DNA of 64,000 nucleotides from Cladorhizidae sp. MBARI D1340-BT2 (Eukaryota; Porifera; Demospongiae; Poecilosclerida; Cladorhizidae), in the NCBI GenBank assembly GCA_028752905.1, contig JAQNBH010000015.1:13778036-13842035 (forward strand), in the 5' to 3' direction. Below the pieces are notes generated by a model. It had not been told where the DNA came from. It made no database searches and was given only the letters and a program-made list of their open reading frames with translations. The position numbers were made by a program, and so were the translations under genes. Positions 33,738-46,703 of the stretch are shown one piece after another (position 1 is the first letter of the stretch; every line of letters begins with the position of its first letter).

Positions 33738-33899
33738 GTGCATGTGTGGGATACATGCTCCACTCTGAAGCTACAGGAACTGACACTGTGTGGGGAGCCG
33801 GCTTTGGACGTGCTCCAGTTTGGCCCTCCTGACTCTAGCAGGAATTTTCTAGGACTCCTCACTCAGAGAAAGCTGCACATTTATCAGTGGCAGCAGTGA
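33738..33899 (+). CDS. Last exon of the WD40-like gene, copy B
   Basis: This is identical in translation to the exon at 490-651, with the same acceptor and stop. If the tandem duplication is real, this exon is preceded by about 33 kb that begins with another copy of itself. It would then be either a spare terminal exon or part of a truncated second gene. Confidence 0.5.
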   Translation: MHVWDTCSTLKLQELTLCGEPALDVLQFGPPDSSRNFLGLLTQRKLHIYQWQQ

Positions 33900-34405
33900 T
33901 TGGTGTTTGTTGTTCATAATACTACACAACTAGTATATAGGACAAGATATATTTAACTTAAACTTTATATAATTATACATTCTTATTAAAAATTATATAT
34001 ATTTTTTATATTGCATTGCCTGGAAGAATATAGACAACAAACTTTAGAGAACCTTATATAAATATATATATTATATGCACCGATTTAAAAAAAGCAAAGG
34101 TAATTAAATATATATATATATATATATAGCTATGGTTGCTGCTAGAATATATATCTATTGTGCTCCATGGGACAGCCAATGTGTGGCTGAGTGAAGACTG
34201 AAGAGACCTTGGGACAATATCCAAGAGGCCTTATAACCAAATGTCCAAGGACCACAGCGGAGAGAGGGCCCCTAGAGTTGGACATGCAGTGCTCTGGTAG
34301 ACCTGCAACACTCGGGTATATAATAGTTACATCATACTTACACTGGCTGACTATATAAAGGGCTCACTGTGTTTATTTTGCCAAAGTGTTTTTTCTCAAA
34401 GACAA

Positions 34406-36208
34406 ATGGATCTTCGTTCATATGCTACTAGTACATCATCTGCAGCCACATCAGCTCATAGTAGTAGCAGCAGTAGTGAAGATTAGGTGGAGGTTGAGAA
34501 TTTGGATTTAGAATGTTAGTTGACCAAAGAAACAGCACCAGTGAAATTATATCTGCAAAGAAACATGTGAGCCACTCAAGCTGCAGGAAGTACTCTAAGA
34601 AGTGGGAAAGAGACTTTATTTGGCTGCGGTGAGGATTGTGAGAGTGCATTGCAAGGTCTGCAGGAAGTCACTTTAGCAAACAGGAGGCATGTGGGTTACC
34701 AAACCATTCTCCAATGGCTGTTGAGAAAATGAAAGCCTGTGAAAAAAAGTTATCCCCATGCCCAGGCTAATCAAGCAGCAGAGGGAACTCTGAGAGAGGG
34801 AGAAGTCATTCAATAGCTCCAAAAGGTAGAAGGCAAGAGAGAGTAAAGAGTAGAGCAGTTATAAAGTCTCCACACACTTTCTAGCATGTATATAACTAAC
34901 ATAGCACATACTACCAAGTTAGAAAAACTGGTAGTGTCTTGTGGAGGCGAGAATCTCAAGTACTTCATGGAGAATGCAGGGAAGAACGCTGTATATACAT
35001 TCCATATAAGTTTGTAGAGGCTCCATATAGGCACATGAATTGAGGAGTCCATGCTGCAGATGTGTGTACAGATATTTCAAGTGTGGAAGAGCTGGGAGGA
35101 AGGTGGTGTTCCAGAGGAGCATTTCCTGGAGATCAACCACTTGTGGAAAGCTGATTCACAGAGTACTACTCAGTTTGTTTGAAACACAAGTGAGCAGAAT
35201 AACGAATTGTGGGGGTGGGATTTGATGGAGCAAGTACATTTTCATGAATGAAAACTGGAGTTCAGACTTGCATCAAGACCTTTGCACCTCATACTCTGTT
35301 CGTGCACTGCCACTTCAATTGGCTTGTGTTCAAGCTGCCATTCCGGGAATAAAGCATGTTTATACAACATTCATCTGGAAATTTTTCCATAAAGAGCACA
35401 GGATCCCTTAAAGACATCCAGTGTGTACTTGATATGTCAGGATTATCAAGTCTTCTGATACTCGCTGGTTGGTACTTGAGAAAGTGTAAAAGTAAGCTAT
35501 TCTGTGATCGTTACTGCTCTAGATAACATCCATGATAGTACACATGAGCCAGAAGCATTGTGACTTAGAAAGCTCTCAGTAAGAAGACAACAATTGGAGC
35601 GATGTTCTTGCTTGACTACACACTTCCACAAGAAGCCAAATTCAGTAAAATACTCCAGACAGAACATTTGGATTTGTCCATCATATCCAGTCCTGTTGAT
35701 GTAACCCTTCACATGTTGGATGAAAGTGAGAACCCGGAAGGAGCAACTGGAATAGAAATTACTCGGGGTGACATCAAGTCATTCCAGGAAAAAGTAGCAA
35801 AATATTCATCAGTCATCAAACATTTCGAGCCGTTTTGCTAGGAAAGGTCAGCACTGAGCATCTTTGATTCAAGGAAAGTGCCAAGTGTGGACTCTAACAA
35901 TCTACCCACCTATGGAGAAGAGTCTCTTAACACACTCCTTGCACACTAAGGCACAGAGAGATCTGCAGAGACATTACAGGGTGAAAAAACCCAGTAAAAG
36001 AAGCAATGATATCCCTTGACATTAGTTCATACATGTATTTGAAAAACTTTTCCTCGGTTCATGCTAGAGCAGAGTTGAAAGAGCTCGTTTCAAATGAAAT
36101 GTTAAAAACCATGTTCTCAAAACTTGAACACACTTGCTGTCATCTTATAACCAGTTCTGATCCATGTTTGCCTTCCACGGTATACTATTGGTTGTCAAGT
36201 ACAGTGAA
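34406..36208 (+). pseudogene. Decayed hAT transposase, copy B
   Basis: This is the duplicate of 1158-2960 with the same stops and frameshifts. The decay therefore preceded the 33-kb duplication. Confidence 0.7.
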
Positions 36209-36837
36209 ATGTTGATGTCTTTGCAGATGGCTAACTTGGCATATAATTATACCCTATGCATTAATGTTGCTTAATGTTGCTCTGTGCACTTGGCATAGAT
36301 TTTTTGGGGTTGATGTTTCTAAAACTAATTCTGAGGCCAAAGGATCTTTTCTTGCCATTATCAGACCGAATATGTGGATTGATACGACGTGGAATTCCTA
36401 AATTTATATATCACTCGTAACAACAATCATAAGAAGACAAGGAATTGGGGAAGGGAAAGTCTATGCACACCTACTGTAGCATCTGTAACATCTCACTTGG
36501 AAATCCAAACAGAGATGGTAAGGCTCTGTTTGTACTCGGTCAGTACTCGGTCAGTGGGTGGTAACTCGGGGTCAGACTTGTTTTTTTTTGTGTGTGTTTT
36601 TTGATGTGTGTGCGTGTATGAATGTATATACATGTAATATGTTTCTCTTCTTCATCTTATTTATGAAGTGAGCTGCTTTTAATCTCAACACCAGATAGCA
36701 AAACTAAAATGTGCAAGTGGTTCTTATATGGCCTAGCTACGCACACACACACACACACACATCAGTGTTCCAGAACTCCCTAGTCTAGCTGGCACCATGC
36801 ATGTGACTTAGGTGTTGATCGAGTTCCATTCATGTAG

Positions 36838-37906
36838 AGAGCCAGAATGACGGTTCCAGTGAAGTGCCCAGAACCGTTGGTGTTTGGTAGGGCTTTCGTA
36901 TATGGTGGACGTCCTCGGCGCCGTGCTTAGCTACCTGAACATGTTGGTCGATATCAAGGTGCACTGGCTTTAAGACGGTCTTCTGAGATGGTGTCCGGTT
37001 TTCTTTCAAAATAAATTGTGAATGATACTTGGAACCCTTCTCCAAGATATGAGCTTTCATATGGATGCTGAAGAGGTGTGCGATGGAAAATGTATTCCCT
37101 GCTCTGTACAGGGGTCCTAGAGTCTCCATGGCAGGTGGGGGTGGGTGGGTGGGTAGGTATGAACTTGCTCACAGTGTCACAGGGTTGGGGAAGAATGGTC
37201 GCCGAGTCGTGCTTCCCTTGTGGTGTTGCAATGAAATCTCCTGGAACTGTAAGCATGGCACCATATACCAGTTTGGCAGATGAGCAGTTCAAGTCCTCTT
37301 GGGGGCTGTTTGCCCATAGTAGTTCATCCACCTGGTGAGTTGTGCTCTCAAGATAGACTTCAGGTGTGGTGGAAATGCTGACCAAGCCATTTTCCTGTGG
37401 GTGGTATATGCAGTTGTGTGATGTAGTAAGCTGTCCAGGAACTCACGATTGCTATCCATAATTTAGACATAAACAGTGAGCCTCTGTCTAAAGTCGTGTC
37501 CGAAGGCATGTCAAAACGGGAGACTAATTAATGCTCTAGCGCATGTCTCTGTGTCTTGAGTCCTTGAGAAGAATTGCTTCTGGGCCATCAGGTCAACCGG
37601 TCAACCACTGTGAGAAGGCGAGTATGATGGGCCTGCAATGACGATATTGAGTCGCAGTATTGTATCAAAAACCGTTCGGCAGAAGGTGGTCGGGATAATA
37701 AGTCTTGGTTGCCCGTGGAAACATCGCAGAGGAACGTGGTGTCCATTGGGCCTGACTGAACATCTTGGAGCACCAGCTCTGATGCAGCTGTGTGGTTTGC
37801 TGCCATCTCCTTGCCCAAAACACTGATGGTTGCGGGGACTGCGTGTCAGCTGCAAGGTTACGAACTGAAGAAGTATGACACAATTCACAAGATTCAGCAC
37901 GAGCAC
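36838..37906 (-). pseudogene. Decayed Ty3/gypsy pol remnant, copy B
   Basis: This is the duplicate of 3590-4658 with the same broken frames. Confidence 0.6.
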
Positions 37907-38047
37907 TGCAGGTCCTTAGGGTCGTCCTATATAGGAGTTATTCAATTCAAGATTGTACGAATCATATGCTGACTCACTTAATCCCACAAGAGCTGCTATG
38001 CCTGTGGTGCTCATTGCATGCCTAAAGTCAAATGGATAGTTGGATGG

Positions 38048-38149
38048 TAACATCTTTCTGTACTTACAAGCAATAATTGAAACCAGGTCCTTATTTGAGA
38101 CCTCATCTGTGATTATTATGAAATACTTGGCTTCCTTGATATCATCCAA
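38048..38149 (-). pseudogene. Short hAT fragment, copy B
   Basis: This is the duplicate of 4800-4901. Confidence 0.45.
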
Positions 38150-38477
38150 TATGATCAGGGCTAGGACAATGGCTAGAGCTAATAATACTAGGATTTAAAA
38201 GTATTTTTTTATCCCATTCCATCGCTTGCCACTCAATGCCTTGCAATCAGTAGTTATAATAAACCACTAAATGAAGTTGGTGATTAATCAGTTAAATCCA
38301 GTGCAGCTAGATATCTTGAATAACCTAATGTGCTTGCAGTGTTGCAAACCAGGTTTTTTAATGGTCAATTTCAGAGATTAGAAGTTGGAAAGATGGAAGA
38401 AGATCAGATTTGTAAAGGGAATCCTAAACTGCATTGCCTTAGATATGTTGAGATCAAATTTCCACTTTAATATAATT

Positions 38478-39018
38478 ATACCTTCTAGGTCAAGTTGCAA
38501 GAGAATGTTATCGAAACAACCTTGATTAATTTGGTACCATCTGAAAATAGGTAGGGAGTTTAGTATGAAATGACTTCAGGAATATCACTGACATATATAG
38601 ATAAGAAACAATACTGGACCTAGGATGCTGCCTTGTGGTATATACAGCAGAGTGTAGAGGGGCAAAAGCCACTAATACTATGATAGGATACAATACTGGG
38701 CCTACATAGGATGCTGCCTTGTACACTTCAGTGTCATTGAGCAAGAGCCACTAATATACTAACGGACGCTTTGATAGGTAGGCTTTGAACCAGTCAACTG
38801 TGAGGCACAGAGTCAAATGATTTCTTGAAATCAAAATTGCAAATGTCTGTTTTTTCTTGAGTAATATCTGCAATATCTGCAAAAGACAATAAAATCTGAG
38901 CCAAGCAGGATCTATTTTTGAGAAAGCCAAATTGCTGCTTGGATAGAAGAGGTCAAAGGAATAATGGGAGGGTTTTTTCTAAATGAAGCTCATTTCCTCT
39001 GCTATCCATCTCAAGGTA
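38478..39018 (-). pseudogene. Non-LTR RT remnant, copy B
   Basis: This is the duplicate of 5230-5770. Confidence 0.65.
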
Positions 39019-40421
39019 TGTAGGGACAACCCCTTGGCTGGTTGCTATGGTATTTCGTTGACTATTCGCGTAAACAGTACTATCACTTAATACGCGATTT
39101 ACCCGAAAAATTTAAATTGCCTTATAGCCGTGCCAGGTCACAAATATAAGGTTAGATAATAAAATTAATAGTTCCACACTGTGCTGTAATATATATATAT
39201 ATATATGATGGCCTAACAGGCTCAGGAATAGCAAGATTAAATCATACTAATAATACGCAAAGGGTGCGTATGGCCTACTTCGGCTTTTCCTCCCCGTCAA
39301 GCCGTCTCCTACAAGAAGTTACTTGGTAACTTCATAACTATAGATCTTATCCGTGACCTGTTTATTACTAAACCATCACACATATCACTATAATTATGTT
39401 TATAATACATAGTTCTGGTTTTGACAGTCTGTGTCTTTTGTCTTTAAGAGTGAAGCTGCTGTTGACTTAGGCTTGATATTACACATACACAAGAGTCTTT
39501 ATTTTATACTGATATTTGAGTGAATGGTGAAACAACAGTTGCTGCAACGCATTTGGATGTCTTCTGGAAGCAAAATTATAATGCATGGCCTACATACACA
39601 AGGAAGAAAGATATCCTCGAAGACAGAATTTCTGGGTGTTAATTATTTTGCTGCTGGTTTACTATAATTATAGCTAACCTTAAGATTCAAGGCACAACAG
39701 AAGTTTTGTAGGTTAAAATCGGCCACCTCCATTTGGGATATATATATACCAAGAAGCTGTCAAAGTGAGCATTTATTTTATGCAAGTGTGTGTTGGTGTG
39801 CTCCCATTTTGAAACATGATAATGTAGATGAATTTCAGGGTCCCCCCCCTCCACGGATTTTTTGGTCAGCAATCTTTGGGAAGCCTGCCAAAAAGCTGGA
39901 AATGTGCGAGTTTTAGCCGAGATATATATATATATGAGCTTTGTTTTTGATGCCCACCCTTTATGTCCAGCATTATAAAAGTATGTCGAACCAATACAGG
40001 GAGTAGTAGATAGTGAACTCGTGAAATACAAATTCTTCCTCACTTCAATGCTCTGCTTTACATTTCAAATTTTCATTATATAAATTGTTGTATACAAAAT
40101 AGAATACAAAATAGAAGAATAAATCATAGCAAAATTCCACTGCACAGAACATTGATTTATACACATACATCACATGCACACCTGCTTACATACTCATCAA
40201 GAACAGTAACGCACAATTCTAATGCATATACCCTCAACATTTTATGATGACGCAAGAAGTAAACATCACTTTCAGGGAGACACTTCCTGCAGATGACAAC
40301 GTTCTCTGAGGAGAGTTGTTCATGATGCATGAGGTACATAAGTATATTTTTCCTATTTTTTCCTATTACATAGGAGCTTGAAAGAAAATAACGACCTTCA
40401 CCAAACTACAACTTGTTGTTA

Positions 40422-40604
40422 TTATTGTCGCTGTAAGGGATATGGAGCGTTTGCCTGCAGCCACTTGTTGCAAATGTCCCTGACAGGAAGGTGTCCTGCT
40501 TTGTTAGCAATCTCAGAGATTCCCTGCATCTCATCCGCCAGCTTTGCTCGAATGGCCACCAAGTAAGCAGCCTTCAGCTTCCCACACTGTACCAGAGCCT
40601 TGAT
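40422..40604 (-). CDS. Terminal exon of the ZFYVE26-like gene, copy B
   Basis: This duplicate of 7174-7356 is intact, with the same acceptor and stop. Confidence 0.6.
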   Translation of the reverse strand: MKALVQCGKLKAAYLVAIRAKLADEMQGISEIANKAGHLPVRDICNKWLQANAPYPLQRQ

Positions 40605-42145
40605 CTGTGCAAATCATGAAATGGGAGGACATATTATATAACAGTTTACGCCACATTTTAATACTTTCTTGTTGATTCACTCTCACTGAAGCTTGAAAAC
40701 GAGGAATTCTTCTGACACAACTAAATTAATGTCCAAGAAGATGTATATACGAAAAATATTTGTTTAGGAGATGACTGACTCAAACAGCCAACATTATGAA
40801 TGCTAACTGGGGAAAAGATGAAAAATACTCAACAAACTCTCAGTTGACATATTAGATTATGAAAGCTAGATCATCTAGCCAAAATGTCGATTTAAGAAAA
40901 TTTGTAGTGGCTTGTGCAGAACAAAAAAGCTGAAGGTTGAAACATTTAAAGCCAGAATTAAAGAACGAGACAAAGCATATTCGTGTATATGTGATGGTCA
41001 GTGTACGACATTCAAGACTGTACTGTGCTATTCTGCAATAGCTGGTGGTTGAGTACTATACAGAGGTTCTTATGGCCAACTGTTATATAGGAGTGAATGA
41101 ATTTGTGCTCAACAACCAGCTTTTACACTAGTTCTGTTCTTCCAATTTTATGCCATCAGATTTTAAAAAACCACCAGATAAAAAAACAATAAAAAAACAA
41201 GAAAAAATAGATATGACCTCACCCACCATTTACTGATGCAAACTTGACTCAAGTTAGCCACATAAAAAACACGTTGCTATAAGACATAAATGTTTTACTC
41301 TATATTAAATAATGGCGGACAACAAAAACACACAAACACAACGACAAAGCACATATCTTGCTAAGACTCTAGCAGCTTCTTCTCAGTCTTCTAAATGGGA
41401 GGAAGAAAATGATCTCTGCTCGAGTCTTCATATCCACAAGTACATTCATTAACAGTACAACCACTACTAGTATTACTACTACTACTATATACACACAAAA
41501 ATCCTTCTAAATGGTGGTTGCACGCCTTGAATTCTTGTTAAGGTACATGTAGTAAATAGTAGCCATCAGAAATTAAAAGCCATGAAATTCATCTTGATCT
41601 TTTACCTATATATATATATCTTATGTATCCACCATCCATCTTCTATTTTCCCCCACTCATGACTGGCATAGAATAGGTGCACTGCCACGAGTTTACTACC
41701 AGAAGACTCCAAACTGACCAACGCATTGCAGCGACTGATCTGTTCCTCGGTAAAGTACAACACCCCAAAATTGGTAAAAGGTTATCAGTGCAATGAGCAT
41801 ACTTATGTGTGCAGTCAAGTCTAGCTGAGCCGAGTCGGCAAGCAGCTGCACATTTAAGGCTACAAAGAAGTGATCACTTCGTCTCCTCAGAATCTCACTT
41901 TTGTGACGATAGTTAATAGCACAGACCTTCAACAAAACAACTGCTTATGATCCATGCATCTATGTGCATATACATATTTAGACGTGTGTCTACTTTAGAT
42001 GGTAAGAATAACATCTTATGATTGGCTAGTTCCTGAACAACATCTTGTAGGAGGCTGCTTGATTAAATAAACAGAAGTGTTATATTAAATAAAATGCTGA
42101 GAAGCACTGCCTCCTCCATTAGTCCGATTACGCTATTTAACATTT

Positions 42146-42395
42146 CTGGGAAGGTGCTATATAATGGAAGGTGTCACACATCACGTCCATTCTCACTGGG
42201 AAGGTGCTATATAATGGAAGGTGTCACACATCACACCCATTCTCACTGGGAAGGTGCTATATAATGGAAGGTGTCACACATCACACCCATTCCCAGTGGG
42301 AATGTGCTATATAATGGAAGGTGTCACACATCACACCCATTCTCACTGGGAAGGTGCTATATAATGGAAGGTGTCACACATCACACCCATTCTCA
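42146..42395. repeat. Minisatellite, 5 x 50 bp, copy B
   Basis: This is the duplicate of 8898-9147, with the same five units and the same variants. Confidence 0.9.
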
Positions 42396-42407
42396 AGGCC
42401 ACTGCAA

Positions 42408-43383
42408 CCAACTACTGACTTATCTCACTGCTGCCCCTCACCTCTAAAGCATTAGAGCTCAGGCCCATAGTGTTTTCATGGCCATAGTGTTTCATGGCTC
42501 GTGGACTATTTTCTGACAAACTCTATGGGTTTAGGTCTGGAAGTTCAATGCAAGAGGCAGTTCTTGCTGCCACAAAGGACAGCTTGACTCCGTGGTATAC
42601 GCCTTCTTCGAACTATCGACAGCCTTAGACTCACTCCCTCATCCCCCAGATTTTGGATTCACTTATTAGCATTGACTACATGATTCCCTCTACAATGACC
42701 GCAGGCAGTGTGCTGTTCTTCATGGAGCCACTTCAATGCAAGCTGAGGTCACCTCAGAGCCACAAGGCTCTCTATTCGACCTATTCCTCTTCTCATCAGC
42801 AGTGGATCCACTTGCTCATCTTTCTACTTTCAACTCTGCAATGCTAAGAATGTTTACTGACAACACCAACTGCTGCAAGCCAATCTTCTGTAATGAAGAT
42901 CTCCTCACCTTTCAGTCTGATGGTCAGTCAGCTCATCTCGGAGTGGATCAAGTCGAGTCACACGAGATGAAATTCCAATAAAACTAAGTTCCTGGTGATC
43001 TCCAGAAAGGAGATCTGCAGACTCTTCACTGTACATTGATGGAGTTCACATGCACAGGTCGACACCTTTCATTACTTAGTGTAGTACGTGTCTCAGGAAG
43101 CCTCAGATGACTGCCCTCATCGCTGAGTGTGCTGCAAGTCAAAGAAACTTACATGGTCTCATTACAGCTATTTCAGCCGGGCGAACAAGAAGTGTTCTGT
43201 ACAGAGCTCTTGTCCTTCCAATCATGGTGGGGGTGCATCTGGGATCCTCTACCAGGACAAGTACATTGGTCAACTTGAGAGGCTTTGCTGCCAGGCTAGC
43301 AAGTACACACTGGTCAGGTAACCCATCTACTGTGGCTACTGTGAAGCAAGTGTAGGGCTGCTCCTCTTGCAAGGGGCCTACTA
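42408..43383 (+). pseudogene. Non-LTR RT pseudogene, copy B
   Basis: This is the duplicate of 9160-10135 with the same disabling changes. Confidence 0.75.
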
Positions 43384-43891
43384 AAAATGACGCCCGCGTT
43401 GTCACATCCTATATGGTCAATCACTCCTCCCCTGGTCTGTTTTCTTGCCCTATCCTTCACCCGCTCTATGTTAATTCTTGTCCACCAAACCTTATGCCAC
43501 AATTATCACCATTTTTTATTTTTTTATTTTAAGTGTTTTTTTAAACTTTAGAAGTGTTATTCCTGTAGGAATTTGTCACAGGGTCAACTGGTAACCCTGT
43601 GGCCGGTGCGGAACTGAACCGAAACTGTCTATGGTAAAACTGCCACCAGGTAGCTAGCTGGCTACCACTGTACAATTGAAGTTGGTTGTAGAAGCTTTAA
43701 TAACAAAACACAACTGACAACTATATTCGCAATGAACTCCACAGAACAGGCTCTGGACAGCTCCTTTTATGAGGAGCAGCCAGGCTTAGAACACGTTGGG
43801 TTTGCAACCCTAATTAACACATCAACTGACACCAATAAACACAATACCATACTGAGTATGTATGTGCATGTAATTACTGTTAGTTTAAGTT

Positions 43892-46171
43892 CTATCTTGT
43901 CACCAGCTGCCCGGTGACATCCCTTCCTTCTCCTTCGAGGGCTGACGGCTGGGGGAACTTGTCTGATGTCGTCCAGGATTGTCGGGACATTCCATCTGCA
44001 TTTGCATTTTGTGATCCTGGTCGATGAACCACGTCAAACAGGTATGGCTGCAAAGCCAGTGACCATCTTGCTAGACGACCGTTCTCGTCTCTCATTTGAG
44101 TCAGGTATCGGAGGCTGCTATGATCCGTCACAATGGTGAAGAGAGCCCCACTGAGATATACTCTGAAATGCCTGACTGCCTCCACAACAGCCAGGCACTC
44201 CTGCTCGGTAACAGTATACCTGGTCTCGGCTGGCTTGAGTTTCCTGGAGTAATAGGCCACTGGCCTGTCCATCTCATCTTCTCCCAGTTGGCTGAGGACA
44301 GCACCAATTCCTACTCCTGACGCATCAGTGTAGAGCAGAAATGGCTTCTCCTCGTCTGGGCTGACCAAAACTGAGTCTTCCGTGAGACTTGTCCTGAGCT
44401 GCCAAAAGGCTGCCAGCCTTTCTGTCGTCCACTCTATCCTGTCAGGTGCCTGCTTCCGAGTTGTCTCCGTCAAAGGCACTGCTATGGATCCAAATCCTGG
44501 AACGAACCGTCTATAATAGTTCGCTAACCCCAAGAAGGATCTCATGTCTTTCTTCTTGAGGGGCTTGGGGTAATTTGTAAGAGCATCAATTTTGGCCTGC
44601 AATGGACGTACTTCCCCGGCTCCTACTCTGTGACCCAAGTACTGACAAGTGGGTTCGGCCAAGTTACACTTTGTTGGCTTGAGTACCAGTCCCGTCTCTT
44701 CTAGTCTTGAAAATACTGCTTCCAGGTGGACAATATGTTCCTCAAAGGTCTTGCTAAAGACGATAATGTCGTCAATATAAGCTGCTGCGAATCCAGCCAT
44801 GTCGGCTAGCATGCTGTTCATTAAACGTTGAAAAACGGATGGAGCATTTTTCAGCCCAAATGGCATTCTGACATACTCCCACTTTCCATGCTGAGAAATA
44901 AAGGCCGTCTTACATACTGAATCCTTGTGGACAATGATCTGATGATATCCTCTTTCAAGGTCCAGAGTTGAAATGTGTGTTGCCTGTCCCAGCTTATCAA
45001 TCAGTTCGTCTATTCTTGGGAGAGGGAATGGATCTGATTTTGTAACTGCATTGAGCCGTCTGTAGTCAATGCATAGACGTACTCCACCATCTTTCTTTCC
45101 CACTAGCAAGGCCGGTGATGCCCAGGGGCTTTTGGATGGCCTGATGACTCCAATCTCCAACAGTTTCCTGATTTCATCATTCATGATTTGGAGCTTTCTT
45201 GGGTCCAGTCTATATGGTGGCCGGCTGATGGGGTAGGCATCCCCTGTCTCCAATCTTATCTCTGCTTCTCTTGCACAGCCTTGACCAATCAACCGTCCAT
45301 GTCTTGCTACCAGCTCCTCCAGTTGTTCTCTCTCTTTAGCTGAAACATTTTGGCTGATGGTCATTCTGCCTTCCCCTCCTTCCTCTGGTTTTTTTATCAA
45401 GTCATCCACTGTTAGCTCTGTGATAGCCAAACATGCTGCAGTTGGGGAGTTGAACTCTTTGAGAAGGTTAATGTGTCTCTTTATTCTCCTCCTCGGGTGA
45501 TCCGGCATAGACAGCTCGTATGTCAGCTCATCAATCTTCTTGATGACTGAGTATGGACCGTCCCATTCTGCCAAAAGTTTTGGGCCTACCACAGGTGTTC
45601 TCAATAGCACCAGATCACCTGGCTGGAAGGACCTCTGTCGTGCTTTCTTGTCATATCTCTCCTTGTACAAAGCCTTCTTCCCTTCCTCCTGTTCACGAGA
45701 TAGCCCTTTCAGTAGTTCCATTCGGTCCTGGATAGTTGTAATGTAGGTTATCACATCAGTTGGTGTTGCTTCTGTAGCTGTCCATCTCGTACTCAGGGTC
45801 TGTAATGGTCCCTTGATCTGTCTGCCATATAACAGTTCCGATGGTGTGAACCCTGTAGTCTCGTGAGGTGCTCGTCGGTATTCTCCTAGGATGTGTGAGA
45901 GGGCTAAGTCCCACTGCCCTTTCCACAACTTCAAAGTTTTCCTCAACATAGTCTTCAGGGTCGAGTTGAATCTTTCAACCATGCCGTCAGATTCTGGATG
46001 GTAGGGTGTTGTTTTGATTCCCTTTACTCCCATTAGTTTGTGTAGTTCCTGCATGAGGCGACTCACAAAATTTGTACCCCAGTCCGTTAAGATCTCTTCT
46101 GGCACTCCTACTCGTGTAAACAGCACCATTAATTCATCAGCTATGGTCTGGCTGTCGGTTTTCCTCTGCAA
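43892..46171 (-). pseudogene. Downstream part of pol, copy B
   Basis: The translation is the same as for 10644-12923: integrase core remainder, GPY/F-like segment, reverse transcriptase with YIDD, and RNase H. It is separated from the upstream part by the inverted insertion. Confidence 0.9.
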
Positions 46172-46703
46172 TTCTCAGCGAGTCGTTGACCCTACTAGGG
46201 CGCAGTCAACAATATCAACCGTATACGTGTGTGACACGTGTAACACAACAATAAACAAGTGTTCTGTTGTTGTTGTTGTTGTTGTTAGGTGCCTTTTAAA
46301 GGACAAGTCAAAGTGAAGGGGCAGTGGAATTGAATGATGTCACCGGGCAGCTGGTGACAAGATAGAACTTAAACTAACAGTAATTACATGCACATACATA
46401 CTCAGTATGGTATTGTGTTTATTGGTGTCAGTTGATGTGTTAATTAGGGTTGCAAACCCAACGTGTTCTAAGCCTGGCTGCTCCTCATAAAAGGAGCTGT
46501 CCAGAGCCTGTTCTGTGGAGTTCATTGCGAATATAGTTGTCAGTTGTGTTTTGTTATTAAAGCTTCTACAACCAACTTCAATTGTACAGTGGTAGCCAGC
46601 TAGCTACCTGGTGGCAGTTTTACCATAGACAGTTTCGGTTCAGTTCCGCACCGGCCACAGGGTTACCAGTCGACCCTGTGACATCTGGTGGCAGCGGTGG
46701 GAT
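46162..46703 (+). repeat. Inverted flank + LTR + primer-site insertion, copy B
   Basis: This is the counterpart of 12914-13455, with the inverted LTR at 46338-46683. Confidence 0.88.
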
